From assembly GCA_036345935.2 (NCBI GenBank), contig JADWOT020000010.1, forward strand, positions 6,808,587 to 6,872,586: a stretch of 64,000 bases of DNA, in the 5' to 3' direction. The DNA comes from Taenia hydatigena (taxonomy: Eukaryota; Platyhelminthes; Cestoda; Cyclophyllidea; Taeniidae). Under the pieces are notes generated by a model. It was not told the origin of the DNA. It was given only the letters and a program-made list of their open reading frames with translations, and ran no database searches. The first letter of the stretch is position 1, and every line of letters begins with the position of its first letter. Shown one piece after another: positions 11,499 through 21,560 of this stretch. The position numbers were made by a program, and so were the translations under genes.

Positions 11499-14400
11499 CT
11501 ACGGACATTGGAAGTCAGGCGGAAGCGAACGAAGGCGCGCAGCCAGCAGAGGCACACAAAAGTCCAGAAGGTGACTGCATTGCAGCAGATGGAGACCGTG
11601 TGATGTCAAAACTGCTATGCAGTACATGCCATCGCCAAGAAAGTCGCATTCACCACCGCATTCCACACTGTGCACGGCGCCAACCATCTGACGTTGATGC
11701 ACCAGTCTGAATTAAGATCAAAGCATGCAAGCATAAGTTCACTCTCCCAGACTACCATGAGGGAAATCATCAACTCACGTGTAAGAGCCCTCGGTCGGCG
11801 AACGAGGGTCACCAGTCCAATCATAGAACAGCAACTGCTGACCGAAAGTACCCACAACAATCTCTGCAATTCCATCAAAATCCAGGTCCGCCACACAAGC
11901 ACAATTCACGTGGTCGTAATCAGCGCTTTGAGGCAGCACCAACCGCGAAGTTGGCACCAGCTTACCCCCACCAGGACCGTCTCCGAAAGGACAGCTGAAA
12001 GGTGAAATGAGTGGACCCTTAATTACAAGTTCGCTGGAAGACAAGCACACGATTTCACTTCCCGAATCTCAGGGAAACGCCGTCCGCAGTCCAAAAAGCT
12101 CAGCTTACTTATGTTACTACTCGACACTCGTCTTCTATTTAACCCAGCTGCGACTCAACAACATTAAAAAGATATCTGGACTTGTAACAAAACTTTCCTA
12201 CAACTTTCCACAATTTCTCAGCTAACATATGTCGGGTATTTGCGAAACGAAGGCGCACACACATACACACACACACGAGACGCTGGTGGCCAGTGTGTTA
12301 AGGATGCCAAAATCAAATCCTGCGATTCGCATAGCTAGAAATGAAAAAAATCAAACCAACATAACCTACAAAGCCACAAAGAACACTGACGGTCACTACT
12401 TCCGTTAAAAGTGTTTCAAACCATGTGGGCAGCGAGGCACATTTTTGGATTAAAACCAACGTAGGAATATTCTAAGAAAGTATCACAACTCCTTCTATCA
12501 AAGTGACTAAAATTTCATGCCAATATACAACCTCCTCATCAAAGCCTATTTTCTACTGGCTACCACTCAGCCAATCGGATAATCCAGATGGCATTTCACA
12601 GTAAACAAGAATTATAATTACTCAAAAGAAACAGGAAGTAGAATAAGACTTTTCTGCGGGGAAAATTTGATGTCCGCTCCCAGATACGTAATCTGGATTG
12701 CAGACATAAAAACCTACTAAAACCCTTGACCTCCCATTGGCTATTGACGAGCGAATCAGACGGCCGAGGAGGGATTTACGGTTACCTTGGAAGATGCCTG
12801 GATCGGCGCTTTGGGTCTGCATCAAATCAATTCACTTCTAATTTCACACAACATGCATAATATCATTATTGCATGTCAACGAAGTAAACCAAGTTAAATG
12901 TAGCCTAACTTCGCAAAGGATTGTCCTGACCGCTGTCTGCACAATGCTATAACAAAAGCAAAGTTTGATAAGCACAAAAGCACTTGAATAAATTTTTCGT
13001 CATTCGCTTTGCAATGTTAATAAGGCTTTATTCAGGAGCACCAATACAAACCCCTTTTAAAGCAAAAGTCCTAGTAACCACAAATTTCCCCCAAAACAGA
13101 AGTCTTGTAACCACTCACCGATAAACCACAGCAGGTTCAAGACCAGAGCAAACCAGTAGAGACACATCCGATGGAGAGGTGGAATCTATGCTCACGAGGT
13201 CACTAACCCGCAAATACACCTTACCTTGATCGAATTGACGGAACCACTTTAGCCCTGTGATGGCCGACTCATGTGAGGTGGAATAGAAGGCCTTCAGTTC
13301 TACAGCCGTTACAAAAAAGCCAATAAACAGAGTCTACAAAATACCCGCCTCGGTCATAAAAATAGCTTTCCACACAAAAGTTGCATTGTTCCCGAAAGCC
13401 CATGCTACCAAATCAAGTGTCTTCTTTTACGTAACTTCTTAATGGCTTAAATATTCTCAAAAACTTCAACGAAACTAGCTAGTGCAGTAGGCATTCTTTG
13501 ACAATGCATGAGGAATGGTTCCACTACATTCTGAGGAAGGAGATACGAACCTGCTCCAGCCATCTTCACCAGACCAACACCAATCCAACCGTCCAGCGTG
13601 CCAAAGGCTGACAGTCGATATTGCGTGTCTCCATCCACCAACAACAGGAAGTCCATGAACGTCACTCTACAAACCGAACAACCCTAATAAAGGAGCCTCT
13701 TAGCTATAACAAACACTGGCTCATCTAGCAAATACTTTGCGTAGAGGAAGACATCCTCAGCTCCCAACATCAACTGCTGCATCTTCCGAGGCTACATGCC
13801 CACTGTCCTCCACAGCTTCACGATCGCACCATACACAGTAACTCAAACTATTCAAGTAAAAAACAAGCTACGAGGAAGTGCACGCTACTTACCACCTGTA
13901 AGTAAATAGTTCAACACAAACTCACACTCTGCGTGGCAAATTGGCCAGTTCTGGGAACAGACTGCACGCCGACGCACCGTCAATCGCGCCAAATACGGAG
14001 TTCACAGTCGTGCATGTCGCTGACTTGTGACTCACACTTTCATCCCCTGCATTCGTTGATGGAGACACTTCGCAGTCGTCCTCCTCACCTTCCCCTTCCT
14101 CATCACGTTTCTCCGCCACCTAAGTGACACAAAGCAATCAAGCAAACGTTCCTTCTTAACTCCCACTACCCGGCACTTCTCCGTGTCCACAAGTCGCGTT
14201 CCCCGGTGGCGGCACGGAAGTCTGCTACTACTCTTCCAGTTCCTCCATTAACTCGCTAATCAACTACTTCCATACTCGCACGACTGATGTCGACACTAGT
14301 GACCACAGAACAACATTATTAACGGCGTCAGCGACCCCTTTAATTCCGCTGACTGATTACGTGCAAGGCACCATGCAAGGACGACGTCCAAATTCATGGC

Positions 14401-16188
14401 AGTCCACAACCGCAAATTTAGTTCTTACGAGCATTTGACACCGTCGACGCCACTGTCGTCAACTCCCTTACAGGTCTTCAGACAACATGTTGACAAAAGG
14501 AGCCAAAAGTAGGAGGACTACAAAAGGGTCCTAAATAACGACAGACTGTACCCAAAGGCACCGTGGTGGCCAAACACAGGGGACACACTTCCTATTTACC
14601 TGTCTCAATTTATAAAGCCCAAAAATGCAAGACATGGCGACATCAAAAGCGTTCACCATCCCCACCTACAACGACCGGTGGTATACTTCACTACAGCAAC
14701 AGCAACAGCCATCTTTGCATTTCCAAGGCGATTTCGTCTGGTTTTAACTGGGATGTCACAGTTAGCGCAGCACCCTTACGTCCAGACGTCAAAAACATCA
14801 TTACCCATCAACTTCACACTCGCGAAGTGAGTATTTCTAGTGTCCAATTAACCCATAAACAGCACATAAACGTAGAACCAAAGGATACATGTTTCTCTAG
14901 AGGAATCTAACCCATAATAATAAAGAAAACGATGACACAAATTCCCATTCGAGTGGAAAGATGAAAGTTCGTTGATGCTACAAATTGTGAAGCAAAATAA
15001 ACCCCAACACCGGGCATCTGTTAAAAAGCAGAGCCAGCCTCGGTGATGTCCATCAAAATAACATTCTAAATTCTTGACTGACATCATAATTACGACACAT
15101 GCTTTCAAACGAAATTGTAAGTAGCCTTTTGCCACCCTTGGCAAAGACTTCGCCAATCATGCTAACATGTGATCCAATGTCACACTTTCCAACATTTAAA
15201 ACCCAAGCGCATTGTGATGGTCACAATTATCCCACAACATCGGAAAATCACTAAAAACGAGTCCATTAACGGCGATACCGTCTCATAAAATGGTCTCCGA
15301 GTGCCCTAACCAAAGTGCTGGACATGCATTCAGTATGCCATTCTCGAAATCACCTTACCTTCATAGAATCACTTGCCACATTCACCTAACGAGCAACCTA
15401 TCCACATTTCATCTTGTGAAAGCAAACTGCCGTGCTCCATACCTTGCAAAGTGCTGCATCATTCAGCCTCGTGTAAACTTGCACCGGAGCCGCATCACAG
15501 CCACTTTCATTCAAATCACACGGCGACGCCAGCGATCCCGATGTCGACAACAAAAATGCCCATTGCAGTTTTCTCTCAGTCGGTGACATGAAGCTGCATT
15601 AATCAATTCAAACATTACAACCCACTATGTGTACACAACTTGAACGGGGAAATGGGCCAACTCCGACAAGCAGATGCATCGTTCAGGCAGGTCACTCAGT
15701 CTTGCTGCCGCGTAAATGTTAAAGAAGCACGATCCCTCCTCCTGCCAATCAGTACACTCATTAGTCAACAACTCCACTATCTACCTTCACCAGTCCCATC
15801 GATACCACATAGTTTTGCGACTGGTCGTCATAGAAAGCCTTTATGCAGACAATGTCAGCAGCTAAAACATAGACTAATGCATCAGATCAACCTTACCGGG
15901 AAGGTACACAAAATCGAAGGATTTAGTGGAGGTTGTAAGATGTTTGCCACCCGAATGGAAAGAGTAGAGGTTGCAGCAACGCGCAGAGGAAGAATTCTCA
16001 CCACCGGGAAGGAGCGAGGCGACCAGAAGGTCATGCTTGCGGCAATCTCTTTCCTCCCCACAATCGATGGAGGATTGGGAGGGTAGGTGAGTGAGACCAT
16101 GGATGGTGCTTTGGCCCACAGTGGGGAAAAAAGCGACCTCCTTGTAAAAACTGAAGTCAAAAGGTATCGGAGGAGGGGTGTCCATCAT
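11499..16188 (-). CDS. KPTN: kaptin, KICSTOR complex subunit
   Basis: Kaptin joins ITFG2, C12orf66 and SZT2 in KICSTOR, which brings GATOR1 to the lysosome and lets amino-acid shortage restrain mTORC1. Nine exons: 16188-15897, 15861-15785, 15741-15635, 15593-15443, 14119-13926, 13666-13551, 13299-13119, 12033-11779, 11706-11499. Phases agree at all eight introns, giving 526 aa (human about 436). Landmarks in order against the human protein: STIHGLTHL, GLVKEEGSCFFNIY, WAFLLSTSGS, LFPELANL (human LFPELTNL), YRLSAFGTLDGWIGV, LLVCSGLEPAVVYR (human LEPAVVYR), VADLDFDGIAEIVVGTFGQQ (an FG-GAP-type repeat) and SHGLHLLQ at the C-terminus. Exon 5 adds an acidic insert, EEGEGEEDD. An in-frame ATG at 16239 would add 17 residues. 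Introns 4 and 7 exceed 1 kb. It is divergent from the RBM19-like gene. Confidence 0.88.
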
Positions 16189-16239
16189 ATATTCTAAATT
16201 GAAAGAGGGAAATGACAGTTCGATGCTTTGTGATTGCAT

Positions 16240-16905
16240 AGCACTTTATCAGACCCATACTTTGGAGTAGGCATCCGAATATCCCAAAATTGAGTTACGC
16301 GGTCGAGACGTGCCCTAATAACACGGCATATGAAATGTGATAATTGCCATTTACTTTTGTCAGCTACTAACCCTACCAAATGTTACCTTTAAAATAAAGG
16401 ACAAAGATTTTTCAGTTATTAATTTACATATTCTTAATCTTGAAAAGCTTTATAATTAGCCGCGAGCACATAACTGAATTCGGCATGTTGTTTGTATGAA
16501 TATGAATAGAGCACGATAGTTTATTCTTTGCCAAATATAGTTGGCAAAAACTCTTGATTTTGCAGCCACTTATGGTTTGCTTGCTATTACAACAACAGCA
16601 TCACAGCCGAACTATTGAGAATCATAGTTTAAAATTAAACTATGTCAGCCATAACAACATGGAAAAAATTCTGCATGTTTATGTAAGGAGACGATTTTAT
16701 TATCTTTCCGATTTGTTACGAAATTAAGCCGTAATATAGCTACAGGAATGCGGCAGGCGGTGGGCTTTTGCAGCCCTCCTGATATTTTGGACCTGATTGC
16801 ACAGTCTGGCGGCGGCGAGAGTGGCCGAGCGTTCTAGGCTCCTCCTCCTTAAGAATGTCAAAGTAAGCTCCACAATTGTATAATTGATTGAGATAAAGAA
16901 GGCTG
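16240..16905. other. KPTN / RBM19-like divergent spacer
   Basis: An AT-rich stretch of about 700 bp lies between the starts of two head-to-head genes, so it is a candidate bidirectional promoter. At 16815-16863 a plus-strand frame reads RVAERSRLLLLKNVK before a GTAAGC donor. This looks like an RRM beta-1 strand (RNP2), but its phase does not fit the next RBM19-like exon, so I do not include it in the gene. Confidence 0.35.
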
Positions 16906-16970
16906 TTGATCTGAAATATTAAGGCAAGGTATTTCCCCAAGTTACTTGCGAACCGGAATGCGTTGTCAAG

Positions 16971-19308
16971 ATGGCGTTATCGCCACTTACCTATTTCCAG
17001 ATGAAGCACTGGCGGCTTTTAATAAGTTCGACAAGTGCAGACGCAATGTTGTCTATTTTGTTCAATAACGGTCGAAATCCAGCAGCTTTTGCCTGCTTTT
17101 CAGAACCGCTTACTTTACATTATTCCAGGAAAACCGAAAGAAGCGGATGCAGAGAACGGTAATCGTGGCGGTGAGCAGTTTTCTTGGGACGACTTTGAGG
17201 GGGACGTGGATAGACCAATAGTGCCGGAATTTCGGAAGAAGCGACACTCTGAATTGAGGTCCATGGCTTTGGTACGTCAGAACTGGCACCCGCTCTTTGT
17301 TAGTGTTGATGCGGTGGCGACGAACTTGTCGGCCAGTTCGGTGTCTCGGAGGTGGGTGGTTTTGAACTGAAAGTTTCTGGGAATTCTTGCATAATTTGTC
17401 GCCTTTTCTATACTTGATTTCATACTCTGTTAATTTTTCATTTCTTCATGGGATGAGTCCCAATTACTCACCTTACTATATAGCTTGTTTCCGACACAAT
17501 GTGTTGGGCGAACTTGTTGGCAAACATGTTCTTACCATATTATGTGCTTGTAATCCTTAATGCCGGATTTCATGCTTTATTGTTTAATAAGAACGTGGGG
17601 GTTAGGCACATTATCTGTTTAACTCCTTTTATCGTGAGTTTTCTTTGATGCAGCTATCTGTGTGAGGTGTTTTCTGCCTGTGACGTTTAGATTAGTTAGC
17701 TAATTAACCAACAAACCTCGAATTGTTGTTCGCTTGGATCAGATGGTGGCTGGTATAGTTAGTTAAATCGTATTAAGAATCTTCAGTTTTTGACGCTGCT
17801 GGCCAAACAGTTTCTTGTTTTAGTGGTGTAGATTCGCCGGAATGGCAATGGTGGGTTTTAGGAGAGTTAGTTGTGGATTTATGTGGTGAAACTTATCACT
17901 TGTCGCATGTTCGGGTAGTTTGTTGGTTTGGGATAGGTCGAAGGTACGAGATGGATGGCTTAGAGTAGGTCATTAGGTTACAGTTAGACCTCTGCAACAT
18001 TAGAAGTTGTATTTACCACCAGAATTTGATCTTTGTTGATCAATGCACAACAATATTGTACAGTTTTCTTATAAACGATTTAGAGTTGCCCGAACTAACT
18101 CTGCTTCATTGATAACCATATTTGCTGACTTAGTCTTGAGCTGGCTGGACGTTCCGCGGTTCTTCTTTTGCAAATTTTCATTCATTTAGCCCTTTATGCT
18201 AAATGTGTCTGTTCCGAAACGGTTTGTTGCGACACGAATTTTCCTGCAGTCATTATTGTAAGGCATAGCATTTCTTCAAAGGAGGTGAATTGGTGTGGTA
18301 TGCTGCAACTCGTCGGTTATCAATATAAGTATTATCGGTTGCAGGAATCTAGACGTACTTCTTGTATAACCGTGTAGAAGGGTTAGGAGACTAACAAAAC
18401 TTTTGAAGTGAGATCGAGAGACCTGTGTGCTCTTGCCCTGGGTACTGAACCACGGGAAATCGAAACTGTGCGCAAAACACCGCATGGTGTTTGTGTCTCA
18501 TTTTGCTCATTCCATTCCGGTAAAAGTGCTCTTCTGTTGAGGGAGTATGAGGTACGAAGGGACGTAGAGTCGGAACAATTTTTTTAAGGCAAGGAAAGTC
18601 ACTGACGTCTCCGACAGGAGGTCTTCCCTTTAGGAAGATCTTTTGTACGTTACTGGGGAGGCACCAGCAGCCGTGTGAACATTTAATGGCGAGATCCGGG
18701 ATTATCCGCAACGTCCGGATGTTCGTCTTGATCTCCTCACTCCTGCGTCCGCTTCCCAAGGTCGAAGGGATAAAGCGGAGTCACGGGCGGCGTCCACGCA
18801 TCGTCAAGTGTCGGGTAGTGTCTTTCTGGTAAAGAACCTGCCCGTGGGAACGACGGAGGAAGACGTGTCGAAGATGTTGCATCGGCTGACGCGAAAGGGT
18901 GTGCATTCGTTGGATGCGCCACGAAGGATATTGGTTCCACCACTGGGAATCACTGCAATAGTGGAGTATGCGATGCCTCAAATTGCGCGACTGGCATACA
19001 AGGCACTTGCCTATGAACCGGTGAGTTCATTGTCCACTTGCTTGCGTGTGAGGATGCTTTCGTAGTGTGGTGGAGTTGCGAAATTGCTTGAATGTCGAGG
19101 GGCTTTGTGGTTGATGCCTGATGGATTAACACCCTGTCTTGATGCGATTCCAATTGGTGTGAGCTGGTGGACCTTTTAGAGTGGTAGTATCTGACGTGGA
19201 GGCTTTGCAACATCTGAATTTAAAGGTGGAAAGTGTGGTTTGAAGCTTGTAAGGAGAATGCTGTAGAGCCACGAATTCTTCCACCCTTTTCCGTTGCTTT
19301 GTCGATAA
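16971..19308 (+). CDS. partial RBM19/Mrd1-like multi-RRM gene
   Basis: RBM19 (yeast Mrd1) is a nucleolar protein with six RRMs, needed for processing of 18S pre-rRNA. Proposed exons: 16971-17047, 17086-17351, 18634-18746, 18809-19020, and possibly 19267-19308. They splice in frame if a 38-bp intron (17048-17085) and a weak GTCCGC donor at 18747 are accepted. Matches to human RBM19: TYLFPDEALAAF is the RRM3 RNP1 region (human TFMFPEHAVKAY), FQNRLLYIIPGKPKEA is RRM3 beta-4 (human FQGRMLHVLPSTIKKEA), QNWHPLFVSVDAVA is the conserved linker, and VFLVKNLPVGT with ITAIVEYA is RRM4. RRM1, RRM2, the first half of RRM3 and RRM5-6 are absent. KPTN begins only 0.7 kb upstream, so they cannot lie there. 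A truncated paralogue or decaying copy seems likelier than the true orthologue. Confidence 0.6.
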
Positions 19309-19309
19309 A

Positions 19310-20760
19310 TATTATCGACAGGCCTAAGTTTTTAGTATTCAGTGATGTTTTGAAGTCACACAAGCAATCCCGATTGGATTTCTAAATCACATGATTAGAT
19401 CATCCACTTAATCTACGGGTTCTTATCCTTTGAATACCCATTGAGGTGCGCAGTTCTGTAATGCTTCATCTTTTTGTGGAATAGCTTTCTTTTTTGAGTA
19501 GGTACCGGCTTCTGGGGTCAAAAATGAATGATTTAATTATGGTTCAATAACGCCTTGGGTCTTAGATTTAATCACGACTCGTGGGGTCCCTTGGGGGGGT
19601 TTTGCAGTAGCGTCGAGGCTCGAAGTGTCGAAGGACCGTCTTTTGGGACTGTCAGCGAAGGCGATTTGCCTTACCTAAAATGGTCATGACTGTTTGGGAG
19701 AATCTTTTTCGATTGCTGCACCGTCCTTGAAGAGTCAAGATGAGGGATTGGCGGCCAGTCAGTGGATTGGCCTGTAGATTCAAAGCCAAATGCTACTAAT
19801 TTAGCTCCAGTCTGGGAATAAGTAAGTGAGAAGTTTGGAAGTACGAGAAATGCTCTATGATTATCCAAATGTTATCACTTTCCGCAGAAACGGTGGAGAG
19901 GAAAAGGCATTGGATTGAAGTGAGAATATGGTTTGAATAGATCCATCCGAAGCGTTGGACTTTCTTTGAGTTTATAAAAAGAGAAAAAAACGTTTGCAAA
20001 ATCGAGGTGAACACTGCACAGGAAATGGGAAGAGCATTGGTTTAGGTGTTAGGAGTTGCGAGGGGCGCCTACGTACGTACGCGTGTGTGTGTTAAGCGTT
20101 TTCGTACTGGGAGGTCAAACTCACCTCCTCTTCATGCGTGGCCAGCACCACGGCAGCATTTCCTCTTAGAAAGTAAACAAATTGTCACAAGCATCCTCAG
20201 AGCATGCTAACCTTAACCCCGATCGCATCTATACCGTTCTGTCCACGACCGCAGCCACCAGCTCTTCTATGCACTAACAACGGCAAATCTTTTTCCATTA
20301 CACGCCAGTGCGGTTTGTTGCGAGTTCGGGGGGGGGGGAGACACGAGCCACCGAAACTATTTTAGTCGACGAAGTCGTGTATGCGCTGAACGACAAGGGA
20401 CAATAATAGTGAAGCGTGCAATTGGCCTGACAGCCATTCAAAGTAGCCGCGTGGCACAGAAGTGGGAGACGTAACTGTTGCACGCAAATGACTCTATCCT
20501 TGATAGATGCAATGTCACTTAACACCTAAGGTTGTGAGTCTCGAAACTGCGAACCTGGAAGGTGGAATGAATCTGGATTCCTTGAGAGAGGTTTCGATTG
20601 GATCTATCACAGTTAACACTCCCAACACAACGCCACACTTCAGGAGTGATTTAAGTTAGTTGGGTTGAAGGGAGAAAAACAAGTGCTACCTATGCAGATG
20701 TTAGTAGCGTTGGTGGGACACCGGCAACGGCCACATTCACGTGCATCGCCACCTCCACGC
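19310..20760. other. intergenic, no supported gene
   Basis: I searched the plus strand for RRM5 or RRM6 to complete the upstream gene and found none. A short alternating tacgtacgtacgcgtgtgtg run lies at 20069-20088, and a G9 run at about 20330-20338. Confidence 0.4.
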
Positions 20761-20945
20761 CAAATTACTCCCTCTTCCAACAAGTTAGAAACCACCTTCC
20801 GGATATGTACAGGTTACTCACCCAAACACACAAAGGTAAAAGGCGCTTTTGTATTTCATGTCAGGGTGGGAGTATGAATGGACATGAGGATGAGGGTGTG
20901 GGAGTAGAGGGAGAAAATGGGAAAGAAACGAAAAATAGGGGCCTT

Positions 20946-21426
20946 TTACGCAGCCTTTACGTAGGTTCGCACACAAACCACTTCATCGGTCGTTAAGGTC
21001 TGGAATAAGAATGAATTATAAAATAAACGTTAGTGGAGGGTGGAAATTGTGCGGTATGGCTGTAAAAACTGCTCTTACCATTTTCAGATCGTTACCTTCA
21101 ACTGCACAATCAATGCAGACAGTTCTGTCCTTGCTAACCTGCCGCTGTTTCAGCACCCCACCCTCCAATGTCACCAATGCCTTCACTTCGCGTGAATCCG
21201 GAGTAAGCTTCGTAAACTCCTCGCCCAGTTTGAAGACTGTTTCCACGTTTCTGGCCGGAGTATCGAACCGTACCTTATACCTGCCGTCACCCAGATCACT
21301 GATTATCATGTCAGGCTTGATTGAATTGCCCATCTTGCGAAGTTCAGGATTCACTCCGAGGCGTTCCATGAATTTGTCGAAACCCTCGCTCTTCTCCATC
21401 TTCCAGGTACCAATGAATGGCTCCAT
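20946..21426 (-). CDS. fatty-acid-binding protein, paralogue 2
   Basis: Second cytosolic FABP. Exon 1 is 21426-21079 (116 codons) and exon 2 is 20999-20946, separated by a 79-bp phase-0 intron (GTAAGA donor, TTATTCCAG acceptor). Intron position and length are the same as in paralogue 1, and the product is again 133 aa. The first 18 residues are identical to paralogue 1, but divergence rises after residue 25, with a different segment at 53-66. The end is VCVRTYVKAA, so Arg127 and Tyr129 of the ligand triad remain. Position 107, Arg in paralogue 1 and most fatty-acid binders, is Cys here (TVCIDCAVEG). This predicts a weaker hold on the fatty-acid carboxylate or a different ligand. The intact frame argues against a pseudogene. 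Confidence 0.92.
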
Positions 21427-21488
21427 TGCTGACAACTACACGATCGAATGCGTGTGACTGAAGTTGTGGCATTCGTCAGATTCCTGTG

Positions 21489-21556
21489 CTTATATACCAT
21501 CAGCGAACACGTGCACCTGGTGCGTCTAGATCAGTGATTGGTGGAATCGGACCAAT
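21489..21556 (-). promoter_or_regulatory. FABP gene 2 promoter
   Basis: Same order and spacing as the promoter of gene 1: inverted CCAAT pair in 21531-21556, CACGTG E-box at 21513-21508, and a TATATAAG box at 21496-21489. The sequence between the boxes is only partly conserved, while the CCAAT block is identical over 26 bases, consistent with selection on the boxes. Confidence 0.72.
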
Positions 21557-21560
21557 CATA

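Larger units (their letters stand above)
20765..21560 (-). repeat. FABP duplication block, copy 2
   Basis: Homologous to 1494-2300, in the same orientation about 19 kb away, with the whole transcription unit duplicated. In the 3' flank, aacaagttagaaaccacctt (20780-20799) and cacacaaagg (20827-20836) match copy 1. The duplication does not include KPTN or RBM19-like sequence, so those genes now sit between the two copies. Confidence 0.75.

Noticed and set aside
15640..16086. 148-codon plus-strand frame
   Set aside because: Antisense to kaptin exons 1-3, which match the family residue by residue.
18391..18759. 122-codon minus-strand frame
   Set aside because: Overlaps RBM19-like exon 3 antisense and has no motif.
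21011..21457. 148-codon plus-strand frame
   Set aside because: Antisense shadow of FABP gene 2.
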